Of a DNA stretch of 64,000 nucleotides, positions 38,672 to 47,407 are shown in pieces. The stretch covers positions 1,240,001 to 1,304,000 of the forward strand of contig NZ_CP056122.1 in the NCBI RefSeq assembly GCF_018219455.1, given 5' to 3'. Numbering within the stretch: position 1 is the stretch's first letter; each line of letters begins with the position of its first letter. The position numbers and the translations under genes are program-made. The stretch comes from Moritella sp. 5 (GTDB lineage: Bacteria; Pseudomonadota; Gammaproteobacteria; Enterobacterales; Moritellaceae). Under the pieces are notes generated by a model. The model saw only the letters and a program-made list of their open reading frames with translations. It did no database searches and was not told the DNA's origin.

Positions 38672-40152
38672 TGAGCACAGAACAACAAGCTGCAACAGAA
38701 CAAGCCGGTGCCGCAGAAGGTGAATTAAACTTTCTAGACCGCGCGATTTCAGCAACAACACAGACACCAGCAGATACAACAAAAGAATTGTTATCTGTTC
38801 TGACTTCACAAGCGCTAGACGGTACTGTTACTTGGGATAAAAACCTAACGTTAACAATCGAAAAAGCGATTTCTGCATTAGATGTAAAAATCTCAGACCA
38901 GCTTTCAACAGTAATGCAAAACAAGGCGTTCCAAAAACTGGAAGGCACTTGGTTAGGTCTGCAAAAATTAGTTAAAAACAGTGAGCTAGGCCCAGATTTA
39001 AAAATCAAGCTTGCGGACTACACAAAAGACGAACTATTAGAACAATTTGAAGATGCGCCAGCGATTGATCGTAGCCGCTTCTTTACGATGATTTATCAAG
39101 AAGAATTTGGTACAGCTGGTGGTCAACCTTACGGTGCGTTACTTGGTGACTACGAATTCAGTTATGGCGATGAAGATGTAGCGTTAATGCGTTACATGGG
39201 CGAAGTTGCTGCTGCATCTCACGCACCATTCGTTGCTGCTGCAAATGCGAGCATGTTTGACTTTAATTCATTCGTTAACTTTAACGAAGGCAAGCCTGTT
39301 GCTGCGGGTTTTGATTCACCCGCTTATGCAAGTTGGAATGCATTCCGTGAAAGTGATGATTCGCGTTATGTTGCATTAACACTACCAAAAACAATTGCAC
39401 GTCTACCATACGGTAAACAAACAGTATCTGTTAAGTCATTCGATTTTGAAGAATTGAAACATGACGCTAATGGTAATGCTTACCCAGAGACACAAGATGA
39501 TCTTGTGTGGAGTAATGCTGCGTTTGAATACGGTTTATTATTAACGCAAGCATATACACAGTTTGGTTGGTGTACTGCTATCCGTGGTAATGATAATGGC
39601 GGTAAAGTTGAAAACTTACCGAACTTTACTTACTACACACCATCGGGTGATTTAGTTCAACAATGTCCATCTGAAGTAAACCTTACAGATGAACGTGAAA
39701 AAGAACTGAGTGACTTAGGTTTCTTACCGTTAGTGCATTATAAAAATACGAGCTATGCCGTATTTATGGGCGCTCAAACGGCGCATAAGCCAAAAACGTA
39801 TACCGACCCTGATGCGACTGCAAATGCAGCCATTTCAGCGCGCTTGCCTTATACAATGGCAAGTAGCCGAATTGCACAGTACCTAAAAGTAATGGGTCGT
39901 GATCGTATTGGTTCTAACCTAGATCCGGATAACATTGAAAAAGAATTAAGTAACTGGCTCCACCAGTATGTTAATCCAAGTGCGATTGGCAATGAAGCAA
40001 AATCAACACATCCATTGGTTGAAGCAAAAGTAACAGTTGAAGAACAAGTGGGTCGCCCTGGTTGTTATTCTGCTGTGGCTTATTTACGCCCTTGGTTACA
40101 AATGGAAGAGTTATCATCGTCATTACGCATGGTTGCTAATATTCCAGGTTAA
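38671..40152 (+). CDS. tssC: T6SS contractile sheath large subunit TssC (VipB)
   Basis: Main sheath protein recognised by ClpV after contraction. The 493 residues are standard length. Visible motifs are LDVKISDQLSTVMQNKAFQ, WLGLQKLVKNSELG, FGTAGGQPYGALLGDYEF and, near the C terminus, ARLPYTMASSRIAQYLKVMG and RPWLQMEELSSSLRMVANIP. A perfect GC-rich palindrome and a second tssC-like gene follow. Confidence 0.96.
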   Translation: MSTEQQAATEQAGAAEGELNFLDRAISATTQTPADTTKELLSVLTSQALDGTVTWDKNLTLTIEKAISALDVKISDQLSTVMQNKAFQKLEGTWLGLQKLVKNSELGPDLKIKLADYTKDELLEQFEDAPAIDRSRFFTMIYQEEFGTAGGQPYGALLGDYEFSYGDEDVALMRYMGEVAAASHAPFVAAANASMFDFNSFVNFNEGKPVAAGFDSPAYASWNAFRESDDSRYVALTLPKTIARLPYGKQTVSVKSFDFEELKHDANGNAYPETQDDLVWSNAAFEYGLLLTQAYTQFGWCTAIRGNDNGGKVENLPNFTYYTPSGDLVQQCPSEVNLTDEREKELSDLGFLPLVHYKNTSYAVFMGAQTAHKPKTYTDPDATANAAISARLPYTMASSRIAQYLKVMGRDRIGSNLDPDNIEKELSNWLHQYVNPSAIGNEAKSTHPLVEAKVTVEEQVGRPGCYSAVAYLRPWLQMEELSSSLRMVANIPG

Positions 40153-40161
40153 TAGTTGATG

Positions 40162-40179
40162 CCCGGGGGATCCCCCGGG
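40162..40179 (+). repeat. Perfect GC-rich 18-bp palindrome between tssC and tssC2
   Basis: CCCGGGGGATCCCCCGGG is a perfect palindrome able to form a very stable hairpin, 9 bases after the tssC stop and just before GAGG and the next ATG. No T-run follows. Such a structure would protect upstream mRNA ends and reduce read-through or translation of the next gene. Its G+C content stands out sharply from the surrounding sequence. Confidence 0.7.
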
Positions 40180-40193
40180 TTGTTGAGGTTGTT

Positions 40194-41564
40194 ATGAGTA
40201 CATCAAATCTAACATCATCCGCCAACGTCCTGACGGATGCAGGGCTGTGGCGGATGCTGTTAAACCATGCTCAGAACGATAATCGTTCAGAATTCAAATC
40301 ACAGTTAAGCAAACTGATCATGCAACTTGATGATGTCATGAGCGAGCAACTTTCTGCTGTAATGCAAGCCACTGATTTCAAAGAATTGGAAGCGCGCTGG
40401 TTAGGACTACATAGCTTAGTTTTGCTGCCTGTTTCGCAACGCCGCGTGCAGGTTAAGTTGTTAGACCTTAGCTGGGACATGGTGTCTGCCGATCTTAATC
40501 AATCTTTCAATGTCACCCGCAGTGCGTTATATCAAAAAATATACGCGAATGAACTCGATACCGCAGGCGGCCACCCATTTGGACTCTTGGTTGTTGACCA
40601 TCTTATTCACTCTGACTTAGACGATGATGCTGATTTTGATGATCTGTACACACTGCAGTTATTAGGTGAATTAGGTGAACGCGCGCTGTGCCCTGTAAGT
40701 CTTGGCGTTGATCCGTATTTCTTTGGTGATGAACCCGCTCGATTAATGCCTGACCATAAGCGTATACAGCGTATTTTAAGCAGTTCAGATTTACAAAGTT
40801 GGCAGTTATTACGTTCTCATAGTGCGAGCCGTTTCTTAAATCTGGTGTTACCAGAATACCATTTAAGAAGCCCTTATCAGCATTACCAAGCCGGGTTTGT
40901 ATTTAACGAACGAGCGCTAACAGAACATGTACTGTGGGGAAATTCCGCCTATTTATTGGCTGCAAACGTGATCCGTGAATTTGACCGTATCAGTTGGTTT
41001 GGTTTTTTACGTGCCTATGATGAAAGCGGGCGTTACGGCGCAATAGTGCAAGTGGGTAATGGCCAGCAAGATCCACTGTTATCACGGATTGATCTGTTTA
41101 GTGAAGATGATGATTTTTGGTCTGCACAAGGGTTTGTTCCTTTATCAAGTGTCTATCTTAGCGGTCAAAAAGGCATTTTCAGTAATCAGTCCGTGTGGAA
41201 GGCAACGACTGAAACTGAAAAAATGAGTGGTATGTTACAGACAAATCTTATGGCCTGTCGTTTTGGTCATTACATTAAAGCGCAGATCCGCGATCAAATC
41301 GGCAGCTTTGATAGCCCGTCTACATGTCAGCGTTCGTTAGAAAAGTGGTTAAACCAATATATTAGTGGCGTTGATTTTGGTGATGAGTCAATCATGGCCC
41401 GTTATCCCCTTAAACGCGCTGATGTTAATTTTACGCAAGACCTGCTTGACCCAACAAAATACAGTTGCCAAATAAACCTACAGCCGCAATATCAATATGA
41501 AATGTTAGACACACACATTGTTCTGCTTACCGACGTGCCCGCAACAAAATTAGGGGACCAATAA
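40194..41564 (+). CDS. Second TssC-like sheath protein (TssC paralogue)
   Basis: A 456-residue paralogue of TssC. It keeps MQLDDVMSEQLSAVMQATDF, WLGLHSLVLLP, LDTAGGHPFGLLVVDH (compare FGTAGGQPYGALLGDY), the ASRFLNLVLPEYHLRSPY counterpart of RYVALTLPKTIARLPY, and LMACRFGHYIKAQIRDQIGS. It is about 37 residues shorter and its N-terminal arm, which in TssC interlocks neighbouring subunits and TssB, is reduced. A specialised sheath end or baseplate-proximal ring component, or a regulator of sheath assembly, are possible roles; none is shown here. Confidence 0.83.
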   Translation: MSTSNLTSSANVLTDAGLWRMLLNHAQNDNRSEFKSQLSKLIMQLDDVMSEQLSAVMQATDFKELEARWLGLHSLVLLPVSQRRVQVKLLDLSWDMVSADLNQSFNVTRSALYQKIYANELDTAGGHPFGLLVVDHLIHSDLDDDADFDDLYTLQLLGELGERALCPVSLGVDPYFFGDEPARLMPDHKRIQRILSSSDLQSWQLLRSHSASRFLNLVLPEYHLRSPYQHYQAGFVFNERALTEHVLWGNSAYLLAANVIREFDRISWFGFLRAYDESGRYGAIVQVGNGQQDPLLSRIDLFSEDDDFWSAQGFVPLSSVYLSGQKGIFSNQSVWKATTETEKMSGMLQTNLMACRFGHYIKAQIRDQIGSFDSPSTCQRSLEKWLNQYISGVDFGDESIMARYPLKRADVNFTQDLLDPTKYSCQINLQPQYQYEMLDTHIVLLTDVPATKLGDQ

Positions 41565-41566
41565 TC

Positions 41567-41989
41567 ATGAGCTTATTTGCAAAAATGAAAGGTGATTGGA
41601 CGGCGAATATTGATGATCTTCGCGATGCCATTATTGAAAATATCGCGTCATTGCTTTCCGCTAAAGCGCCCATTTGGGGTGGCGATGATATTGCCAAATA
41701 TACTGCTGAATCTATCGTTTTACTGGGCATGAGCCATGCGGTGAGGGGGCAGAACAGAGCTAATAGTGAACATATTTTACAAAATGTTAAGCAGTTAATT
41801 ACGACATTCGAACCCCGTCTCAAGGATCTTAATGTTGAGTTGGAAGAAGAATCTGTCGTTACCAATAAACTGAAATTTAGAATCGAAGGCGTGATCGTCA
41901 GTGAGTTTGGTGAAGAGCTTGTTGTTTTTGATTCAAGCTTAGACTTCACCACAAGCAGTGTCGATGTAAGGAAAACTAACTTTGTCTGA
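41567..41989 (+). CDS. tssE: T6SS baseplate protein TssE
   Basis: gp25-like wedge protein of the baseplate. The 140 residues contain the family pattern LRDAIIENIASLLSAKAPIW, SIVLLGMSHAVRGQNRA, ILQNVKQLITTFEPRLKDLN and LKFRIEGVI. It starts 2 bases after tssC2 and overlaps the tssF start by 8 bases. Confidence 0.9.
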   Translation: MSLFAKMKGDWTANIDDLRDAIIENIASLLSAKAPIWGGDDIAKYTAESIVLLGMSHAVRGQNRANSEHILQNVKQLITTFEPRLKDLNVELEEESVVTNKLKFRIEGVIVSEFGEELVVFDSSLDFTTSSVDVRKTNFV

Positions 41990-43766
41990 ATCATTACTAA
42001 GTTATTTTGAACAAGAGTTAGCATTTATTCGCCAAGACGCAGGTAACTTTGCTCAACGTCATCCTGGTGCAGCTAAGTCACTTGGGATCAGTCGCGATAG
42101 TATTGATGACCCGCAAGTGACACGTCTTATTGATAGCGTGGCCTTGTTGAATGCACGTTTACAGCAGCGTCTAGATGAGGATTATCCGCAGTTAACGGAT
42201 AGCTTGTTACAACTTTTATTTCCACATTATCTACGCCCTGTTCCTGCTTATAGCATGGTGAAAATGCAGCCTCACGAAGAAGTCACTGCAAAGTACACTC
42301 TGCCTCGCGGTACGCATTTAGGACTTGATGATGTCGATACCGATACCTTGGTGTTCCGCACAACGCAAGATGTTGATTTATACCCGATCAGCTTAACAGA
42401 TTGTTCAGCGTCTATTGCTCCCTTTGATATTCAGAAACCAAAAGGGGCTGAGCATGCGAAAGCTATGCTTGAACTCACATTAACAACAACAGATCCAACG
42501 ATCCTGTTTTCTGATTTGGAATTGACGGAATTATCGTTATTTTTGCGTGGTGAAACACCAACAATATTGCGCCTTTACGATCATTTGTTTTCGGGGATCC
42601 AACAGATCGCCATTCAATATGATGACAGCGTTGTTTTATTAGGGGCGGACGCCCTTTTACCGGTTGGTTTTGAAGATCAAGAATTCGTCTTACCTTATAG
42701 TGTACGCAGTTTCGGTGGCTTTAAGTTATTAACCGAATTTTTTATGTTCGCAGAGCGATTCCATGCGATTAAGTTAGTGCTATCGTCTGCATTGCAACAT
42801 GCCAATACCAACACACTTAAAATCCAATTTTTTTTAGACGACATGCCCGTGGAGTTAGCGCGTAGCTTAAGTGTAAATAATTTTAATTTATTCTGTTCGC
42901 CTATCATTAACTTGCAGCCAATCACCGCAGAACCATTACGTATCGATTTTAGCCAATCGCAGTATCCAATAATGCTGGATGTTGGCGGTCAGGCACAGTT
43001 GCAGTTATTTTCGGTTGATGATGTGACGGACGTGACAGAACAAAAAAACCGAAATGTACCGCCGCTATACGGTGAAAAATTTAACAGTGCTGAAATTGGA
43101 TTACGCTGGCAGTTATCGCAGTCTGAAAATATGAGTGATAAGTCAGTATCGAGTGCATTGCGTGTTGCAAATTTAGACCATAGTCATGTTGATAAATCAG
43201 CACACACTTGGTTAATCTCGACGACCTGCACAAATGGTAACGCGGCGAGTCAATTGTCTACGTCTTGTGAGTTACATTGTCACGACTCTATTTCTTTACC
43301 TGCGGATTTGACCTTATTACGTCGCCCGACAAAACAAATTAACATCAATACTGGTGAGCAAGGCGCATGGCCGTTATTGGCGCACTTACATTTTAACTAC
43401 CAAGCCCTGTTTGGTAGCGATGATCCGGTGTCGGCATTAAAAACCATGCTGCAACTTTATAATCATAACAATAGTGCTAAAAATAGTGCTTATATCGAAT
43501 CCATTCAAGGTTTGTCGCAAGCGCATGTTGTTGCGCCTGTGCGTATTTCGGGGAAAAGTTGTTTTGCTAATGGCACACGACTGAGCGTGACAATAAACCC
43601 GATGGGTCTTGCTGGTGGCGTGGAGCTACTCGCCCAATTATTGGATCGCTTTTTTGCGTATTTCTCTGGTTTTAATAGTTTTACACAAGTCGTGATATTA
43701 CTTGATGGCCGAGAAGGCGAATACCGTGTTTTCCCGCGGAGGCTCGGATGCAAAAATCTATATTAG
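41982..43766 (+). CDS. tssF: T6SS baseplate protein TssF (VasA)
   Basis: Baseplate wedge subunit, partner of TssG and TssK. The 594 residues start with the TssF signature LLSYFEQELAFIRQDAGNFA, QRHPGAAKSLG and DPQVTRLIDSVALLNARLQQ, followed by SLLQLLFPHYLRPVPAYSMV. The start is a TTG at 41982 with TAAGGA about 9 bases upstream; no ATG is available at the conserved N terminus. It overlaps both tssE and tssG, indicating coupled translation. Confidence 0.94.
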   Translation: MSESLLSYFEQELAFIRQDAGNFAQRHPGAAKSLGISRDSIDDPQVTRLIDSVALLNARLQQRLDEDYPQLTDSLLQLLFPHYLRPVPAYSMVKMQPHEEVTAKYTLPRGTHLGLDDVDTDTLVFRTTQDVDLYPISLTDCSASIAPFDIQKPKGAEHAKAMLELTLTTTDPTILFSDLELTELSLFLRGETPTILRLYDHLFSGIQQIAIQYDDSVVLLGADALLPVGFEDQEFVLPYSVRSFGGFKLLTEFFMFAERFHAIKLVLSSALQHANTNTLKIQFFLDDMPVELARSLSVNNFNLFCSPIINLQPITAEPLRIDFSQSQYPIMLDVGGQAQLQLFSVDDVTDVTEQKNRNVPPLYGEKFNSAEIGLRWQLSQSENMSDKSVSSALRVANLDHSHVDKSAHTWLISTTCTNGNAASQLSTSCELHCHDSISLPADLTLLRRPTKQININTGEQGAWPLLAHLHFNYQALFGSDDPVSALKTMLQLYNHNNSAKNSAYIESIQGLSQAHVVAPVRISGKSCFANGTRLSVTINPMGLAGGVELLAQLLDRFFAYFSGFNSFTQVVILLDGREGEYRVFPRRLGCKNLY

Positions 43767-44728
43767 GCTCGCTACGTTGCGCGCCTTATCAGTTTGAATT
43801 ACCGCAGGCTATGCAGTTAGTGAAGCACCATGCGGCTAAGTTAGGTGTGCGTCCTGAGCTTAATTTTATTACGCATTTACTGCCGTCATACCATCAATCA
43901 GACATTGTTGAAGTTCAGCAATACACTGACAATTCATGGCATTTTACGTGTGACTTGCCTGCGCTGTCTGGCAGTCAAGGGCTTATGCCTCGTTATTACT
44001 ACAGTGAAGCGTTACGTGAGTCATTTGAGCAAGGTAATAGCGCATTAGTTGATTTTTTGGATGGCTTTAATAATCGTTATTTTCGCCTTTATTGTCAGAC
44101 CGCAATCAAGAACAACATCGTTATCCAAGCGGAAGAAGAGCGTTTCAGCTGGAATCATCATCACCAATCACTCACTACGATGCTGTCTAGCCTTGCGGGT
44201 GACACGAGTATTAATACTGCATTACCACAAGGGCACCTTATTCAATACACCGGGTTAATGGGATTGAAGGTGACATGTCTAACAACACTCAAGCACTTAT
44301 TAGAGGATTACTTTGGGTATGAGTTTGAAGTAGATCATGGCGATATTGAATATCAGCCGCTACTAGAGTGCTGCTTGACACGCTTAGGGGCAGCAGGGAA
44401 AAACAACCAGTTGGGTTTTGACGCATTGCTTGGAAAGAGCGCGGTTACCGCATTTCAACAACTTGACGTAAAAGTGAAACCCAATCATTACGACTTTGAA
44501 CAACTCAATCAAAACAAAATTTTGAACGATGCCATCGACGCATTTATTCGCCATTACATGGGGTCGAATATCAAAATAAACTTAGCAATGAAAGTGGCTG
44601 GACAACAATTACCGATTTGTCAGTTAACACGAGATGCGAGTAATGGTGTGCGATTAAGCCAATCAGCGAGGTTGGCATCGACTGAAATAACACAACAGTA
44701 CGTGGTTATGCCACTAAAACTAAAGTAG
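43748..44728 (+). CDS. tssG: T6SS baseplate protein TssG (VasB)
   Basis: Wedge protein that joins TssF, TssE and TssK. The 326 residues include the family blocks LPSYHQSDIVEVQQYTDNSW, DLPALSGSQGLMPRYYYSEA, FLDGFNNRYFRLYCQTAIKN and LKHLLEDYFGYEFEVDH. It overlaps tssF by 19 bases and is followed 8 bases later by clpV. Confidence 0.92.
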   Translation: MQKSILGSLRCAPYQFELPQAMQLVKHHAAKLGVRPELNFITHLLPSYHQSDIVEVQQYTDNSWHFTCDLPALSGSQGLMPRYYYSEALRESFEQGNSALVDFLDGFNNRYFRLYCQTAIKNNIVIQAEEERFSWNHHHQSLTTMLSSLAGDTSINTALPQGHLIQYTGLMGLKVTCLTTLKHLLEDYFGYEFEVDHGDIEYQPLLECCLTRLGAAGKNNQLGFDALLGKSAVTAFQQLDVKVKPNHYDFEQLNQNKILNDAIDAFIRHYMGSNIKINLAMKVAGQQLPICQLTRDASNGVRLSQSARLASTEITQQYVVMPLKLK

Positions 44729-44736
44729 GACATTGC

Positions 44737-47346
44737 ATGATTAACGTTGAATTACAAAAACTAGTGACACGATTAACGCCAACATTAAAGAGCGCACTCG
44801 AACTGGCCGCTGCAGATTGTATGGCTAGAACACATTTTAGTGTCGATGTTGAACACTGGTTTTATCAATTATTAAATGAGTCAAAATCTGGTTGGCAAGG
44901 CGTGTTATCGCAAAGCGGTATTGAGCGTGAACAAATTATTGATTTACTTAACCGTAACTTAAATTGTGTCGCACGTGGTAACGACTGTTCGCCATCGCTT
45001 TCACCTTCGTTGATTGAACTGCTTAAAGATTGCTGGTTATTAGCTTCGCTTAACCACAGTAACGCGTCAATTAATGGTTATCACGTACTGCTCGTACTCA
45101 AGCAGCGTATTGAACAAGGTGGATACAACGGTGAATTGACCACATGGTTGAACACGGTATCGATTGAATCATTAAAGAGCGGTGCCGCGAAGCAAGGCAC
45201 TCAAATAAACGCAGGTGAAGTGCAACATAATGACATGGCTCCGAGTGAGTCTGTAGGCACTGTTGCACTTGATAAATATACGCACAATTTAACTGACGCG
45301 GCACGTAAAGGTAAATTAGACCCAATCTCAGGGCGTAATCCTGAAATCCGTAAATCGATTGATATTCTGTGTCGTCGTCGTCAAAACAGCCCGATCCTTG
45401 TCGGTGATCCAGGTGTGGGTAAAACCGCGATTGTTGAAGGGTTAGCACAGCAAATTGTTGATGGTAATGTGCCACCGTCATTGTTGAATGTGGAATTACG
45501 TACGCTGGACCTGTCTTTATTACAAGCGGGTGCAAGCATCAAAGGTGAATTTGAAAACCGTTTGAAAGATGTGTTAACGGAAGTGAAGCAATCTGAACGC
45601 CCAATTATTGTGTTCATTGATGAAGCGCATACGTTAATTGGCGCAGGTGGTGCTGCAGGACAAAATGATGCGGCCAACTTATTAAAACCAGCGTTAGCAC
45701 GTGGGGAGTTCAGAACGATTGCTGCAACAACGTGGGCTGAGTATAAGCAGTATTTTGAAACGGATGCCGCATTGACTCGTCGTTTTCAGCTTGTTGCTGT
45801 GGGTGAACCGAGTGAAGGCGATGCGATTCAAATGCTACGAGGTGTTGCGGGCTGTTTGCAAAAACACCATAACGTGACGGTATTGGAAGAAGCAATTGAA
45901 GCTGCGGTTCAGTTGTCAGTACGCTTTTTACCAGAACGTCAATTACCTGATAAAGCGATTAGTTTATTAGATACGGCGTGTTCACGTATTGGCTTGAGCC
46001 AGAGCGCATTACCGCAAAAATTAGACGGGTTAGCTGAACAAATCCGTTATGCGCACAATGAGCGCACCTCGTTTGCATATGAAGATGCGATGTATGCGAA
46101 CGGCACTGAAAAGTTGGTGGCTATTGCACAGAAATGTAATCAGCTGGAGTCTGAATACGAGGAGTTAAACTCGCGTTGGAATCTAGAAAAAGAATGTGTG
46201 ACTGAAATTTTAAGATTACAGAATGTTATTGCAGAGCGTTTTCTTGCGGGTAAACAGGTTGCAGATACGCCAATGCAGGCACTGTTAAGTAAAAAAATGA
46301 CGGAACTGCGCAGCATTCAAGGTGAATCACCTTTGGTGATGGCACAGGTTGATAAGCAGACTATTGCTGAAGTGATTGCGTTATGGACTGGGATTCCCGT
46401 TGGTAACATGGTTAAAGATGACGTGAAACGTTTACTTAACCTTGAAGCAGAACTCGGACAGCGTGTTATTGGTCAGCATGCTCCGATTCATGAAATTGCC
46501 AAAGCGATCCGTATGTCTCGCGCTGGATTAACTGACCCACGCAAACCGGTTGGTGTGTTTTTAATGTGTGGCCCAAGCGGTGTGGGTAAAACAGAAACAG
46601 CATTGGCATTAACTGATCTACTTTACGGTGGTGAGAAAAATATCACGACTATCAATATGACTGAATTTAAAGAAGAGCACAAAGTATCAATGCTACTTGG
46701 CTCACCTGCTGGTTATGTTGGTTACGGTAAAGGTGGTGTGTTAACCGAAGCGGTACGTAAAAACCCTTACTCGGTATTGTTACTTGATGAAATGGAAAAA
46801 GCGCATCCAGGCGTTCACGATCTATTTTATCAGATTTTTGATAAGGGGACGATTTCAGACAGTGAAGGTCGTGACATCGACTTTAGAAATACACTTATCA
46901 TCATGACATCTAATGCGGCAGATAGTGCAGTTGTTGATGCCTGCCTGGTCGAACGTCCAGATGTATCGTCTTTGACTCAAACGATCTCGCCTGTTTTACA
47001 GCAGTATTTTAAACCTGCCTTCATTGGTCGTACGACCGTGGTGCCATATTTCCCTCTCAATGATACTGAAATGGCTGAAATTGCGCGTCTTTCTTTACGC
47101 CGAATTGAGAAACGAGTAAGTGGCTATTATAACGCTGAGTTCAGTTATGACAGTGACTTGGTGGATTATTTAGTAAGCCAAAATAACTCGCCAGAAACAG
47201 GTGCGAGAGCCATTGAACAAATCATTAATCGTCGATTAGTACCAGATCTAGCGACGCAATGTATCACCAGAATGAGTGAAGGACAAAGCATCACCTGTAT
47301 CAATATCAGTGTTGTAGATGGTGCAGTGGCAATAGCCATTGAATAA
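44737..47346 (+). CDS. clpV: T6SS sheath-recycling AAA+ ATPase ClpV (TssH)
   Basis: Hexameric unfoldase that disassembles contracted sheaths. The 869 residues have a Clp N-domain (1-150) and two AAA+ modules: Walker A GDPGVGKT (223-230) with Walker B IIVFIDEAH, and Walker A GPSGVGKT (612-619) with Walker B SVLLLDEMEKAHPGV. A ClpB-type middle segment contains LESEYEELNSRWNLEKECV. LTDAARKGKLDPISGRNPEI is the normal N-domain-to-AAA junction. It is the last core gene before the four-gene ATP-grasp/transporter module. Confidence 0.96.
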   Translation: MINVELQKLVTRLTPTLKSALELAAADCMARTHFSVDVEHWFYQLLNESKSGWQGVLSQSGIEREQIIDLLNRNLNCVARGNDCSPSLSPSLIELLKDCWLLASLNHSNASINGYHVLLVLKQRIEQGGYNGELTTWLNTVSIESLKSGAAKQGTQINAGEVQHNDMAPSESVGTVALDKYTHNLTDAARKGKLDPISGRNPEIRKSIDILCRRRQNSPILVGDPGVGKTAIVEGLAQQIVDGNVPPSLLNVELRTLDLSLLQAGASIKGEFENRLKDVLTEVKQSERPIIVFIDEAHTLIGAGGAAGQNDAANLLKPALARGEFRTIAATTWAEYKQYFETDAALTRRFQLVAVGEPSEGDAIQMLRGVAGCLQKHHNVTVLEEAIEAAVQLSVRFLPERQLPDKAISLLDTACSRIGLSQSALPQKLDGLAEQIRYAHNERTSFAYEDAMYANGTEKLVAIAQKCNQLESEYEELNSRWNLEKECVTEILRLQNVIAERFLAGKQVADTPMQALLSKKMTELRSIQGESPLVMAQVDKQTIAEVIALWTGIPVGNMVKDDVKRLLNLEAELGQRVIGQHAPIHEIAKAIRMSRAGLTDPRKPVGVFLMCGPSGVGKTETALALTDLLYGGEKNITTINMTEFKEEHKVSMLLGSPAGYVGYGKGGVLTEAVRKNPYSVLLLDEMEKAHPGVHDLFYQIFDKGTISDSEGRDIDFRNTLIIMTSNAADSAVVDACLVERPDVSSLTQTISPVLQQYFKPAFIGRTTVVPYFPLNDTEMAEIARLSLRRIEKRVSGYYNAEFSYDSDLVDYLVSQNNSPETGARAIEQIINRRLVPDLATQCITRMSEGQSITCINISVVDGAVAIAIE

Positions 47347-47353
47347 CTCAGAG

Positions 47354-47375
47354 GCGTGATTAATATTAATCACGC
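47354..47375 (+). repeat. Perfect 22-bp palindrome after clpV
   Basis: GCGTGATTAAT (47354-47364) is followed at once by its exact inverse ATTAATCACGC (47365-47375), 7 bases past the clpV stop. A short T5 run occurs 12 bases later. It could be a weak terminator or a regulator site at the boundary between the core T6SS genes and the inserted module. Confidence 0.65.
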
Positions 47376-47407
47376 ATTCGTTTAAATTTTTGTAAGAAGA
47401 GAATATT

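Noticed and set aside
40162-40179. Possible cloning-linker scar (SmaI-BamHI-SmaI-like sites)
   Set aside because: Both flanks read smoothly as T6SS genes with normal spacing and no vector sequence, so it is treated as a natural palindrome.
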